Source of the DNA: Bacteroidia bacterium
GTDB taxonomy: Bacteria; Bacteroidota; Bacteroidia; Bacteroidales; Azobacteroidaceae
Direction: 5' to 3'
Assembly: GCA_025996815.1 (NCBI GenBank)
Contig: BNTT01000021.1
Span: 1-33,231 of the forward strand
DNA: 33,231 nucleotides
Part shown: one piece after another, positions 16,169 to 23,847 of the stretch
How positions within the stretch are numbered: position 1 is the stretch's first letter
How the letters are laid out: every line of letters begins with the position of its first letter
The notes under the pieces: model-generated
Told to the model about the DNA's origin: nothing
Database searches by the model: none
Seen by the model: only the letters and a program-made list of their open reading frames with translations
Translations under genes and position numbers: made by a program

Positions 16169-16242
16169 CGAATTATTTTTTGAATTGCATAACCGTTTTT
16201 GAAAAAAGGCTAAATCTTTTTTTGCCGAGCTTTTCAAAAATA

Positions 16243-16274
16243 TTTGGTGAATTAAAAAAAATGTTGTACCTTTA
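16243..16274 (+). promoter_or_regulatory. Promoter of the 58-residue gene
   Basis: TTTG at 16243-16246, a 20-base spacer, then TACCTTTA at 16267-16274. It is divergent from the TonB receptor promoter. Confidence 0.55.
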
Positions 16275-16334
16275 CACCCAATGTTTACGAAAGAGAAAGT
16301 AAATACGAAAAGGATAAAATAAAAAACAACAATT

Positions 16335-16511
16335 ATGACAAAAGAAGAATTTCTTGCTCTAAAAGAAGGCGACACCGTTATCAACAAGTATAGCGGAAAC
16401 AAGTTTTGTGTAACAATGATTACTACATGGAGTATGTCTGCCAAAGAAATTGGCAGAAACAATACTGTTTACTTGGAGATAGGTCCAACGATGCAGTATT
16501 ACGATGTGTAA
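16335..16511 (+). CDS. Short hypothetical protein (58 residues)
   Basis: The frame begins with ATG at 16335 and ends TAA at 16509. The protein starts MTKEEFLALKEGDTVINKYS and continues with a beta-like stretch (GNKFCVTMITTWSM, then NTVYLEIGPTMQYYDV). It has its own promoter upstream (16243-16274) and a near-perfect intrinsic terminator 15 bases after its stop, so it forms a complete monocistronic unit even though it is short. The first half suggests a small beta-barrel fold like other KEGDTV proteins; the function is unknown. It is the only plus-strand gene between 11.5 and 24.5 kb. Confidence 0.72.
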   Translation: MTKEEFLALKEGDTVINKYSGNKFCVTMITTWSMSAKEIGRNNTVYLEIGPTMQYYDV

Positions 16512-16526
16512 CAATTTGTGTTTTTT

Positions 16527-16564
16527 AGACATTCCATATCTTGAAGATATGGAATGTCTTTTTT
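16527..16564 (+). terminator. Intrinsic terminator of the 58-residue gene
   Basis: A 15-bp perfect stem (16527-16541 with 16545-16559), a 3-base loop and then a run of T. It is directional: the minus strand has A, not T, after the stem. Confidence 0.85.
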
Positions 16565-16565
16565 G

Positions 16566-17930
16566 TTATCCCAACCCCGCCAACTGCTCAATATTCTTGC
16601 GGATTTCCTCATCCGGCACGGAATAGTTCGTCAAATCGCCCGCCAAATATTGGTCGTAAGCCGTCATATCAATCAGCCCGTGTCCCGACAGGTTGAAGAG
16701 GATTACCTTTGCTTTGCCTTCTTTCTTGGCTTTCAGGGCTTCGTTGACTGTTGCCGCGATGGCGTGCGATGATTCGGGTGCCGGGATGATGCCCTCCGTT
16801 TGGGCGAAGAGGATGCCTGCTTTGAAGGAATCCAATTGGTCAATATCCACCGCTTCCATCATCTTGTCTTTGAGCAATTGGCTCACAATTGAGCCTGCGC
16901 CGTGGTAGCGCAATCCGCCTGCGTGGATGTGCGCGGGGGCAAAACTGTGTCCGAGCGTAAACATCGGAATAAGTGGCGTATAGCCCGCTTCGTCGCCAAA
17001 ATCGTAGTGAAACACGCCGCGCGTCAGTTTTGGGCACGACGACGGCTCAGCGGCAATAAAGCGCGTCTGCTTGCCGTCCAAAATGTTGTGGCGCATAAAT
17101 GGGAACGAGATGCCGCCAAAATTCGACCCGCCGCCGAAGCAGCCAATCACAATGTCGGGATATTCGCCCGCCATCGCCATCTGTTTTTCGGCTTCCAAGC
17201 CAATCACCGTTTGATGCAGTGTCACGTGATTGAGCACGCTGCCCAGCGTATATTTGCAGTTCGGCGTTTGCATCGCCAGTTCGAGAGCCTCCGAAATCGC
17301 CGTGCCCAAACTGCCCTGATAGGTGGGGTTTTTGGTCAAAATATCGCGCCCCGCCTTGGTGGACATACTCGGCGAAGCAATCACTTGCGCCCCCCACGCC
17401 TGCATCAGCGAGCGGCGATACGGCTTTTGCTCATAACTCACTTTTACCATATACACCGCCAAATCCAGCCCAAACACCTTGGCGGCATACGACAACGCCG
17501 TGCCCCACTGCCCCGCGCCCGTTTCGGTCGTGATGTTGGTAACGCCCTGCTGCTTGCAATAATAGGCTTGCGCCAACGCCGAATTGAGTTTGTGCGAGCC
17601 AACGGGACTCACGCTCTCGTTCTTGAAATAGATGTGCGCGGGCGTATCCAACGCCTTTTCCAGCCCGTAGGCACGCACCAGCGGCGTGGTGCGATACACC
17701 TTGTACTGCTCGCGCACCTCGTCGGGGATGGGGAGCCACGCATCCGTCTGATTGAGTTCCTGCTTCGACACCTCCTGCGCAAAAATCGGATACAAATCCT
17801 CAGGCGTCATCGCCTGCTTCGTGCCCGGATGCAGCAACGGCATCGGCTTGTTCTTCATATCCGCCACAATGTTGTACCATTGGGTCGGAATCTCCTGCTC
17901 GCTGAGCATAAATCGCTTTGTTCGTTCCAT
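16566..17930 (-). CDS. Tryptophan synthase beta-like PLP enzyme (TrpB2 type)
   Basis: A 454-residue PLP enzyme that would condense indole, or a related nucleophile, with serine. The PLP lysine is K114 in GSHKLNSAL, the catalytic Glu is E136 in TETGAGQWG, and the phosphate-binding loop is GCFGGGSNFGG (263-273). The length, about 50 residues longer than classic TrpB, and the N-terminal extension (TQWYNIVADMK...) are those of the TrpB2 group. No trpA or other trp gene is nearby, which fits TrpB2 as a standalone enzyme that salvages indole. The promoter at 17985-18015 gives a leader of about 50 bases. It ends 55 bases from the small plus-strand gene. Confidence 0.9.
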   Translation of the reverse strand: MERTKRFMLSEQEIPTQWYNIVADMKNKPMPLLHPGTKQAMTPEDLYPIFAQEVSKQELNQTDAWLPIPDEVREQYKVYRTTPLVRAYGLEKALDTPAHIYFKNESVSPVGSHKLNSALAQAYYCKQQGVTNITTETGAGQWGTALSYAAKVFGLDLAVYMVKVSYEQKPYRRSLMQAWGAQVIASPSMSTKAGRDILTKNPTYQGSLGTAISEALELAMQTPNCKYTLGSVLNHVTLHQTVIGLEAEKQMAMAGEYPDIVIGCFGGGSNFGGISFPFMRHNILDGKQTRFIAAEPSSCPKLTRGVFHYDFGDEAGYTPLIPMFTLGHSFAPAHIHAGGLRYHGAGSIVSQLLKDKMMEAVDIDQLDSFKAGILFAQTEGIIPAPESSHAIAATVNEALKAKKEGKAKVILFNLSGHGLIDMTAYDQYLAGDLTNYSVPDEEIRKNIEQLAGLG

Positions 17931-17984
17931 GATTTTTTATGTTTATATTTTTATGTTCATATTCGGCACATCCTTTTTTTTCGG

Positions 17985-18015
17985 CAAAATTACGATTTTA
18001 TTTTTAAACAGCAAA
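17985..18015 (-). promoter_or_regulatory. Promoter of the TrpB2 gene
   Basis: On the minus strand TTTG (18012-18015), a 19-base spacer, then TAATTTTG (17985-17992): a full Bacteroidetes -33/-7 pair. Confidence 0.65.
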
Positions 18016-18063
18016 AAAGTTGTAAAACATTTCCTTTTTTATGAGTGTATCAGCGGGCGGGAG

Positions 18064-18579
18064 CTATTTTTCCATCAGCTTTTCATACGCTCGGCGCGGA
18101 TTATTGTCGTACAACACTTCCCCGCAATAGGTGAAATCCAGCGCAGCGAGCATTTTTAGCATATAGAGATTGTCAAAATTCGTGTCTACTCGGAAACTGC
18201 GGATGCCTCGTTGCAGGCTTAGTTCTTCCACTTTGCGCATAAACAAGGTTGCAACGCCGCGATTTTTTACCTCATCGGCAACGGCTAAGCGGTGCACCAC
18301 CACGTAGGGCAAATGGCTGAGCCACTGCCCCTGTATCGCTTCATAAGCCGGCTCGCCGGTAAAAAGAACTGCCCCGTAGGCAATCACATCCCCGTTTTGG
18401 CACAGCACATACCCGTCGCCCCGTTCGATGTCTGCCGCGATATTGAGCATCGCGGGATAGCCGTCCTGCCATTGGCGGCTGTTTCGCAAGCGCATCTGCT
18501 CTTTGGCTTGCAAAATAATCTGCCAAATCCGCGCGGCATCGGCGGCTTCTGCTGGTCTGAATGTGATTGGGTTGTTCAT
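18064..18579 (-). CDS. GNAT acetyltransferase
   Basis: A 171-residue GNAT enzyme. It starts ITFRPAEAADAARIWQII, and the acetyl-CoA loop is VVVHRLAVADEVKNRGVATLFM with the Arg-Gly-Val-Ala step. The C-terminus SFRVDTNFDNLYMLKMLAALDFTYCGEV is the usual D-N-x-x-M/A-x-x-x-L signature of this family. The substrate is unknown. Its ATG overlaps the stop of the upstream GyrI-like gene (ATGA at 18576-18579), so the two are coupled and may act on the same small molecule. Confidence 0.87.
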   Translation of the reverse strand: MNNPITFRPAEAADAARIWQIILQAKEQMRLRNSRQWQDGYPAMLNIAADIERGDGYVLCQNGDVIAYGAVLFTGEPAYEAIQGQWLSHLPYVVVHRLAVADEVKNRGVATLFMRKVEELSLQRGIRSFRVDTNFDNLYMLKMLAALDFTYCGEVLYDNNPRRAYEKLMEK

Positions 18580-19202
18580 TGGACGGGTATTCTTATCACT
18601 GTTTTCATCTTTGAAACATCCGTTTTTCTTGGGTCGGAGAGATAAATTTCGTGGTGAAATCTTGATTTATTTATGTCTTTAACCAATTGATTTTCAGATA
18701 TGAAAGCATCGATTAGTTCAAGTGTTTTCGACTCATCGTCAAACGAGCCAATGTGCATACATTGGACACATAAGCCTTCTTTGAAAGGGAACAATACGGC
18801 TTTATCGGTTGCTATTTTTTTCTTTTTTACCACTTCATTGCACGCCCAATCAAACACTTTCGCATTCACAAATTCAGGCAACCGTATCATCGAAGTCCAG
18901 TTATACGCCGATTTCGATTGCCAATCGCCACCGTCTTCAACCCACCATAATCCCTCCAGCGGCGGCACTACATAATCAAAGTATCCATCGGGAATTTCAC
19001 TTCCCTTTTTGCACATTTTGATGGTGTAAGAAATAGCATAAAGCAACTCAACGGCTTGTTGATACTCTCCATCCGCATCATTCGGGTTTCCCTTGCCCGT
19101 AACCGCCACAAAGTTAATTTCAGGAATGTCAATGAGCGTTGGTGTATTTGGGGGCAAATACAACTGCTTACATTCGTTCTTAAAATCAAATACTTTTCCC
19201 AT
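18576..19202 (-). CDS. GyrI-like small-molecule-binding protein
   Basis: A 208-residue standalone GyrI-like (SOUL/BacA-related) domain protein. Start choice: ATG at 19202 gives MGKVFDFKNECKQLYLPP; a TTG four codons earlier is possible but weaker. Typical elements are TLIDIPEINFVAVTGKGNPND near the N-terminus, VPPLEGLWWVEDGG in the middle, and RFHHEIYLSDPRKTD near the end. Such proteins bind or hydrolyse cyclic or cationic small molecules. It sits between a one-helix membrane protein gene and a GNAT gene in a three-gene operon, suggesting a drug-response or detoxification role; that is an inference. Confidence 0.85.
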   Translation of the reverse strand: MGKVFDFKNECKQLYLPPNTPTLIDIPEINFVAVTGKGNPNDADGEYQQAVELLYAISYTIKMCKKGSEIPDGYFDYVVPPLEGLWWVEDGGDWQSKSAYNWTSMIRLPEFVNAKVFDWACNEVVKKKKIATDKAVLFPFKEGLCVQCMHIGSFDDESKTLELIDAFISENQLVKDINKSRFHHEIYLSDPRKTDVSKMKTVIRIPVQ

Positions 19203-19214
19203 TTTGATGCTCAA

Positions 19215-19406
19215 TTATTTGCTTTCCAATAACTCTTGCCGATAAATAATTGTCTTGTTCGGCACTTCATAGACAAGCGTTTCGCCACCCTGCGCTTCCA
19301 CCCTGAACTCAATCCGCTTAAACCCGCCAAAATAGGCATAAACTAACACCAGCAATACGATGACGATTGCAATAATGATTAACGCGACTTTCATAATTTT
19401 TATCAT
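19215..19406 (-). CDS. Small single-pass membrane protein
   Basis: A 63-residue protein with one strong transmembrane helix (VALIIIAIVIVLLVLVYAY) followed by GGFKRIEFRVEAQGGETLVYE. That junction resembles the N-terminus of longer membrane-anchored GyrI-like proteins I recall in Bacteroidetes, so this may be a shortened relative; the remainder of such a protein is not found in frame. ATG at 19406 fits the promoter -7 box at 19427-19434; ATG at 19394 is also possible. It is first in an operon with the GyrI-like gene (12-base gap) and the GNAT gene. Confidence 0.6.
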   Translation of the reverse strand: MIKIMKVALIIIAIVIVLLVLVYAYFGGFKRIEFRVEAQGGETLVYEVPNKTIIYRQELLESK

Positions 19407-19426
19407 TTCATTGTACAATTCGGGTG

Positions 19427-19434
19427 CAAAGATA
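19427..19434 (-). promoter_or_regulatory. Promoter -7 element of the GyrI-like/GNAT operon
   Basis: TATCTTTG on the minus strand, 20 bases before the ATG at 19406. Confidence 0.55.
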
Positions 19435-19446
19435 CAAATTATTTTA

Positions 19447-20342
19447 TTATTTTATTGCGTTTTGCGGACATCCATTGACACATATACAGCACTGAATACA
19501 TTCGCCCGACGTAATGCTTTTTTTGTTTTTAATATAGCCGACAATATCAACGTCCATCGGGCAATTTTTATTGCAGATGCCGCACGCTACACATTCGTTT
19601 TCTGTTGGGCGGCGGCGAATGAGGGCGACGGTAGATTGTGCTTTCATCACCAACGACACGGGGCACAAGATTTTGCAAAACGCCCTCTTTTTCTTGAATA
19701 AAAATGCCATTGGAATACTTAGAGCGTAGTAAATGCCGTTTCCGACCAAAAACCAAATGAGTTGTCCCTGCTTGGCTGTCTGAAAAATTCCGTCTTCATT
19801 CCCCTGCAAATGCTGCCCCACAAAGTCATATCCCAATGCGATAAACAAGACCGGAATGGCTAATGAAACACCAAGCGACAGGTAGCGACATTTGCCGTAT
19901 TTCGCCGGAATAGAGTTGTTTTCCTTGATGGGCAGCCAATCCAATACGGCAACAGTCCAGCAAGCCCAGCCACAAAATCCCCGCCCCCAGATAAAGGGTC
20001 CGGCTATTTTTGCAACAGCATAGTGAATCAGCACCCGCGTAAATATCCCCGTGGACAGAAAGAGGAGGGCATAAAAAACCGTTTCTTCCAATTGCAAATT
20101 TTCGTGTTGAATAGCCCCAGAAACAGCAGAAACACGGGTGAGATGAGCAGAATGGCGATTTTGCGCCCCAAATCTTTTTTCATCCCTTTTCGATTCATTG
20201 CAACGAGCAGCCCCACAGAGATGGATAAACCAATCCACGAAAAAATAAGCAGAAATCCCCACCACCTCACAGCAAGGTACAGAATTAAACTTATTGCAAC
20301 GCCGATGCCAAGCGGGATGAGATTGATAAGTATTTTTTTCAT
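19447..20342 (-). pseudogene. 4Fe-4S membrane protein (NapH/NosR-like), interrupted by a frameshift
   Basis: Two overlapping frames together encode one polytopic iron-sulfur protein. The first (20342 down to about 20110) begins MKKILINLIPLGIGVAISL and gives three membrane helices. The second (about 20106 down to 19447) continues HENLQLEETVFYALLFLS, then GRGFCGWACW and FCKILCP, the paired Cys motifs of NapH/NosR-type proteins. It ends with two CxxCxxCxxxCP clusters (ECVACGICNKNCP and ECIQCCICVNGCP). The predicted joined protein reads smoothly if one base is added between about 20106 and 20111. Such proteins pass electrons from quinol-linked enzymes to periplasmic partners. The start overlaps the dinD stop (20339-20342). 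The break may be a real mutation or an assembly indel. Confidence 0.75.
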
Positions 20343-21163
20343 GCTTTCAACAATTTTGTCTTTTCCGACTTCAATCGCCGCGCCACTTTTTGCACATCTT
20401 CTGCCGGCGGGAGATTTTCCGGTATCAATCCGCGCTCAATCATGATTTTGCGCACGCCTATATTGTTTTCGACATGCTCTCGTTCAATGGACGGAACACC
20501 CGACAAATCTTTGAGTTGCACATTTTCAGCAGTCATTGCGGCGGCAAAATCTTTGGCTTTGATGCTCACCGTTGGCAAAAAATCGGCAACCGGACGGTTT
20601 TCCGGCACTCCCAACTTCCGCTTCAATTGCCTCGTGTCCAACTGAAAAAGGGCTTTATCGCCTTTTGAGCGAATAATGGCAAACCCTTTGTCGTCCACGC
20701 CGCGTTCGAACAACACTTCCGAAAGAATCTTCTCCGTTTCGCGCAATTTGGCGCGAGCTTCCACCCGTTCCAATTCCAGCAAACGTTGCTCTATCAGCTC
20801 CGAACGGCGTGTTTGCAGGGCAAAATACGTCTGTGCAAACGCAATTTCCGACTTGCGCGAGTCGCCATTTTGCGCAATCAGATAGCAGGCATAGCGGGTG
20901 AGAATAATGTCTTCTCCCTCCTTTTCTGCCCCGTGGGGCATTGTGAACGTTTTGTTGACGTCAACAAAATGTTCACAGATACCTACAGCGGTGTTTTTGC
21001 AAGATTCTTTCGCTTTGTCAATAATCTTTAGAAAATTGCGCCATTCAGTGTAACCCAACAAGGATTGCAATTCGCGTGCACTCCAACACTCCAAGCCATT
21101 GTATTCGGAAGCAACCGCTTCGAATTGGCTAAATAACTTCTGTACTTCATCCGTTTTAATCAT
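20339..21163 (-). CDS. dinD: DinD-like DNA-damage-inducible protein
   Basis: A 274-residue protein matching the DinD family along its length. The N-terminal BRO/ANT-like part has NGLECWSARELQSLLGYTEWRNF and then ILTRYACYLIAQNGDSRKSEIAFAQTYFA. A charged helix around ELIEQRLLELERVEARAKL follows, then the conserved GVDDKGFAIIRSKGDKALF and KRKLGVPENRPVADFLPTVSIKAKDFA blocks. In E. coli DinD is SOS-regulated and restrains RecA filaments. No LexA-like palindrome is obvious in the 5' region here. The promoter is at 21204-21211. It overlaps the 4Fe-4S gene by 4 bases, an unusual operon partner. Confidence 0.9.
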   Translation of the reverse strand: MIKTDEVQKLFSQFEAVASEYNGLECWSARELQSLLGYTEWRNFLKIIDKAKESCKNTAVGICEHFVDVNKTFTMPHGAEKEGEDIILTRYACYLIAQNGDSRKSEIAFAQTYFALQTRRSELIEQRLLELERVEARAKLRETEKILSEVLFERGVDDKGFAIIRSKGDKALFQLDTRQLKRKLGVPENRPVADFLPTVSIKAKDFAAAMTAENVQLKDLSGVPSIEREHVENNIGVRKIMIERGLIPENLPPAEDVQKVARRLKSEKTKLLKA

Positions 21164-21203
21164 TACAACTATGTTTTATAAGTTTAACTTTTCATATCGG
21201 GTG

Positions 21204-21211
21204 CAAAGGTA
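21204..21211 (-). promoter_or_regulatory. Promoter -7 element of dinD
   Basis: TACCTTTG on the minus strand in a GGGTGCAAAGGTA context, 40 bases before the dinD ATG at 21163. Confidence 0.6.
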
Positions 21212-21247
21212 ATACTTTTATTTGGATAATACACAACAAAAATGCAA

Positions 21248-22012
21248 TTATTTCGCAATTTTATCAAAACGACTATCCATACACGCGCTGATGTCGGTAG
21301 TAATGAACTTCCCATTGTAAAACAAACTGAAAATCGTGGCGGGCGAGGGTGCTTCCTGCGCCTGTTCCGTCGTTTCTAACTTCACAACGTGCAACGGAAG
21401 ATTTCTCTTGCGGGCGGTTTCGGGCAATGAGTTGTGGACGTGATACTCGCTAAACGGGCAACGGTTTGAATAATAAACCGTTATGCCCTCTTTGCACTCA
21501 CATTCGCCACTCTTTACGGTGTCTTTGAATTTGGGATTGGCGGCTTCGGGGCGAATCTTTTTCACCAAAAGGCTGAAACCATACGGCAGCGTTTCGCAAG
21601 CCGTAAACCCTTGCCGCAAAAGCCATTTGGTGTCGCTCATAAAATGAAATTTGCTCGTCCCAACAATGGTCACAAGCCCGTCCTTGCCCTGCGCCGTGGC
21701 ATCGTCCATCGCCGACTGCAAGAGAGCCTTGGCATAGCCCTGCCCCTTGTAGTGCCCCGACACCCAAAGACAGTTGAGCAGCAAATAGTTAGGTGCATCA
21801 ATCGGTGCCCACCCCGTTTCGGCAGCTCCATACTCAATAAACACCTTCGCCCGCTCGTCTAATCGGCGAAACACATAGCCGTTGTCGAACTCTTTCGCAA
21901 GCCATTCCTTTTTCAATTCATAGCCGTCCGCGCATTTTTTGTCGGAAAAAGCGCAACAAATATGCTCTGTTGCGATGTTCTCTTTTGTGAGAGTGATAAA
22001 TTTTGCGTTCAT
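21248..22012 (-). CDS. YoaP-type GNAT acetyltransferase
   Basis: A 254-residue two-domain protein. Residues 1-155 are a GNAT domain (NYLLLNCLWVSGHYKGQGYAKALLQSAMDDA, with the acetyl-CoA loop KGQGYA). The rest is the YoaP-like C-terminal domain, with CKEGITVYYSNRCPFSEYHV at its start and ATIFSLFYNGKFITTDI later; it looks thioredoxin-like, with the single Cys of RCPFSEY. The substrate is unknown. A DUF1905 gene ends 4 bases before this start on the same strand, and tRNA-Ser lies before that, so a shared transcript from the tRNA promoter is possible. Confidence 0.87.
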   Translation of the reverse strand: MNAKFITLTKENIATEHICCAFSDKKCADGYELKKEWLAKEFDNGYVFRRLDERAKVFIEYGAAETGWAPIDAPNYLLLNCLWVSGHYKGQGYAKALLQSAMDDATAQGKDGLVTIVGTSKFHFMSDTKWLLRQGFTACETLPYGFSLLVKKIRPEAANPKFKDTVKSGECECKEGITVYYSNRCPFSEYHVHNSLPETARKRNLPLHVVKLETTEQAQEAPSPATIFSLFYNGKFITTDISACMDSRFDKIAK

Positions 22013-22016
22013 ATTC

Positions 22017-22289
22017 CTAAATTATTATTTCTCGCATTGTCACCCGTATCACATCCCCCGCCTGCTTATTGATTTTCTTCCGTATCTCTTTGCGAATGCC
22101 GATGATGTGGCAGGGCGTTCCCATTTTGACGATGCTGCCTTCATATCGCTCATCATCGAACGTTGCCAGCACCTTTATACGTCCTTTGCCAAACTCGCTT
22201 TTCACATCAAAGGGGATTTCAATGTAGGCACCGTCAATGTCAGGGACTTTTTTTATTTCCGCTTCAAATTTGTATGTTTTTTCGTTCAT
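22017..22289 (-). CDS. DUF1905-domain protein
   Basis: A 90-residue small beta-barrel protein. The pattern YKFEAEIKKVPDIDGAYIEIPFDVKSEFGKGRIKV is followed by YEGSIVKMGTPCHIIGIRKEIRKKINKQAGD. This is the DUF1905 core: a PFDV strand, an FGKGR turn, then the IGIRKEIRKKIxKxxGD helix. The domain often accompanies YdeI/OmpD-associated proteins; the function is unknown. It ends 4 bases before the YoaP-like gene and probably forms an operon with it. Confidence 0.88.
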   Translation of the reverse strand: MNEKTYKFEAEIKKVPDIDGAYIEIPFDVKSEFGKGRIKVLATFDDERYEGSIVKMGTPCHIIGIRKEIRKKINKQAGDVIRVTMREIII

Positions 22290-22341
22290 TTATTGTTTCT
22301 GTTTTCTTGGTTCCATAACTTGCTTCATATCAATGTCTTTG

Positions 22342-22428
22342 CGGAAAGCGAGGGATTCGAACCCCCGGTACAGTTGCCCGTACACCGCATTTCGAGTGCG
22401 GCCCGATCGACCACTCCGGCAGCTTTCC
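22342..22428 (-). tRNA. tRNA-Ser (anticodon CGA)
   Basis: An 87-base class II tRNA on the minus strand. The acceptor arms GGAAAGC and GCTTTCC pair perfectly, with discriminator G at 22342. The anticodon arm is CCGCA-CTCGAAA-TGCGG, giving anticodon CGA (codon UCG). There is a long variable arm and a T-arm GGGGG-TTCGAAT-CCCTC. CCA is not encoded. The -7 element is at 22447-22454. Confidence 0.95.
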
Positions 22429-22446
22429 GTTTCTGTGTGGCGGGTG

Positions 22447-22454
22447 CAAAATTA
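22447..22454 (-). promoter_or_regulatory. Promoter -7 element of tRNA-Ser
   Basis: TAATTTTG on the minus strand, 19 bases before the tRNA 5' end. Confidence 0.6.
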
Positions 22455-22513
22455 GTTATTTTTTTGCAATTATGCAAATATTTTTTTTTGCACTTAGCGA
22501 AAAATGTTTTAAC

Positions 22514-22968
22514 TTACAGAACTTCGCCTTTACGATAGGATTCATACAAATAATCGGGATTTTCATAATACAAACTGCTATTAAAATCTTCTATCTTTCT
22601 GGAAATCCACGAGTTATATACTTCTATTAAAGTATCAATCGAAGTCTTGTCTTGCTTTTCACAGACTGCCGTAATCAGCCGTTTATACACTTTTCCGATG
22701 TCCCAATGCGTGGGAATAAGGTATTGGGCGGCGGCGATATTATCAAAATAGCCGGTTTCTATTTGACATTCCCGAATCAAATCGTCGGTGAGTTTGTCGA
22801 TATTTTCGCTGTGATATACATCGGCGAGTTCGTAGAGGTGTTGCAATTTGGCTTTCCCCAGCGCATTGACCACCACATTTCGATGATTTTTTGTTTGCCG
22901 ACCAATGTATTCAATCAGGCTGCAAATAAAAAACAGGTCGTTAGCTTCTTTTTTTCTCTGCCAATCAT
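22514..22968 (-). pseudogene. Conserved hypothetical partner of DUF3990, frameshifted near its start
   Basis: An intact frame runs from a GTG at 22876 to 22514 (120 residues, beginning VVNALGKAKLQHLYELADVYHS). Upstream of the GTG the same frame is open and reads EANDLFFICSLIEYIGRQTKNHRN, which looks like genuine coding sequence. A plausible ATG at 22968 (MIGREKK...) is in a different frame; adding one A to the seven-A run (22952-22958, read on the minus strand) joins them into a protein of about 151 residues. I recall such proteins beside DUF3990 genes in Bacteroides/Prevotella, possibly as toxin-antitoxin-like modules. Its function is unknown. Confidence 0.55.
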
Positions 22969-22994
22969 TTCACTTCGTATAAACGTTAAACAAT

Positions 22995-23303
22995 TTAGTA
23001 TAAGACTTGGTCGTTTGCCATCGCCCCAATCACAATATCGTAATCGTGCCGGAGACCATTGCGGCAATCCACAATAAAATCTAACCACTCCTCCGTCATT
23101 TCAGCGAAATGGAGAATCCTCAAATTATTCTCTGAAACAAAATCATAACTGTTGATAACAGGCGTATCATAGCGTTTAGCCCAGCGCACAGCCTGCTCAT
23201 ACAATTCTGTGCAATAAAAACCCGTGCCAAAATCCTTAGCATATTTCCCCGCTCTTATTTCGGGGCATTCTATTCTACAATATCCACCGTGATATATTTG
23301 CAT
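22995..23303 (-). CDS. DUF3990-domain protein, C-terminally truncated
   Basis: A 102-residue protein with the clear DUF3990 start: IYHGGYCRIECPEIRAGKYAKDFGTGFYCTELYEQAVRWA. The core follows: INSYDFVSENNLRILHFAEMTEEWLDFIVDCRNG, then YDIVIGAMAND. Family members run about 50 residues further; here a TAA follows at once (NDQVLY-stop), with two further in-frame stops within the next ten codons, so the C-terminus is lost. The fold is thought to be ADP-ribosyltransferase-like (HGS-type N-terminus), which I state from memory. Together with the frameshifted gene downstream it looks like a decaying module. The promoter is at 23329-23336. Confidence 0.72.
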   Translation of the reverse strand: MQIYHGGYCRIECPEIRAGKYAKDFGTGFYCTELYEQAVRWAKRYDTPVINSYDFVSENNLRILHFAEMTEEWLDFIVDCRNGLRHDYDIVIGAMANDQVLY

Positions 23304-23328
23304 ACTATTTCATAAAAAATTTATGCTG

Positions 23329-23336
23329 CAAAGATA
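23329..23336 (-). promoter_or_regulatory. Promoter -7 element of the DUF3990 gene
   Basis: TATCTTTG on the minus strand, 25 bases before the DUF3990 ATG at 23303. Confidence 0.55.
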
Positions 23337-23347
23337 CAACTAATTTA

Positions 23348-23800
23348 TCAATTTTCCAGCAGCAAATCGTCCCGCGAATAAGCAGTTTTTCCCCTTTGCT
23401 CGCGCTGCATTTTCCAAAAATGTATCGCGTCGCGCAGCGTTTTGCCGCAATTTTGCTTCATCCATTCCCCAAAGGGGACGTTGAAGCGGAAGTGCGCGCC
23501 TATTTCTCGCCTCAAGAACTCCCTCACGTTTTCCGTATTCTTGTAATTATCAGTGATTTCGGTATCCAAATCAAGGGTTGCCTTGTTCCAATCAAATTTG
23601 GAGGTATATTTTTTGTTGTTCACACGTCTAACAACCTCACCTGTTTGCAGATACGCGATAATTCGTGCCGTCAGTTCGGGTTTTCTGCCGGTCGCGGCAA
23701 GTCCCTTAGACTTGCAGAAAGCCGTCAATTCTTCTTTGAACCAATAGAAATCCTTGAAATCGGCGGCTGAGATATTGCTGTTTAATTCGGGGCGTTGCAT
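23348..23800 (-). CDS. SAP-like / DUF6434-domain protein
   Basis: A 150-residue protein in two parts. Residues about 12-55 (FKDFYWFKEELTAFCKSKGL, then TGRKPELTARIIAYLQTG) form a SAP-like helix-extended-helix motif, often nucleic-acid-binding. Residues about 65-130 (SKFDWNKATLDLDTEITDNYKNTENVREFL and FNVPFGEWMKQNCGKTLRDAIHFW) match DUF6434. The function is unknown; the SAP-like part suggests a DNA- or RNA-associated protein. It starts 47 bases after the flavoprotein gene on the same strand without its own -7 box, so the two may be cotranscribed. Confidence 0.68.
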   Translation of the reverse strand: MQRPELNSNISAADFKDFYWFKEELTAFCKSKGLAATGRKPELTARIIAYLQTGEVVRRVNNKKYTSKFDWNKATLDLDTEITDNYKNTENVREFLRREIGAHFRFNVPFGEWMKQNCGKTLRDAIHFWKMQREQRGKTAYSRDDLLLEN

Positions 23801-23847
23801 CTGTTTGTATTTGCGATTTTACTTTATTGTCGTCTGCGGGCTGAATT

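Noticed and set aside
16902..18044. 380-codon open frame on the plus strand
   Set aside because: It mirrors the TrpB2 gene; the Arg/His-rich product without domains reflects codon bias of the real gene.
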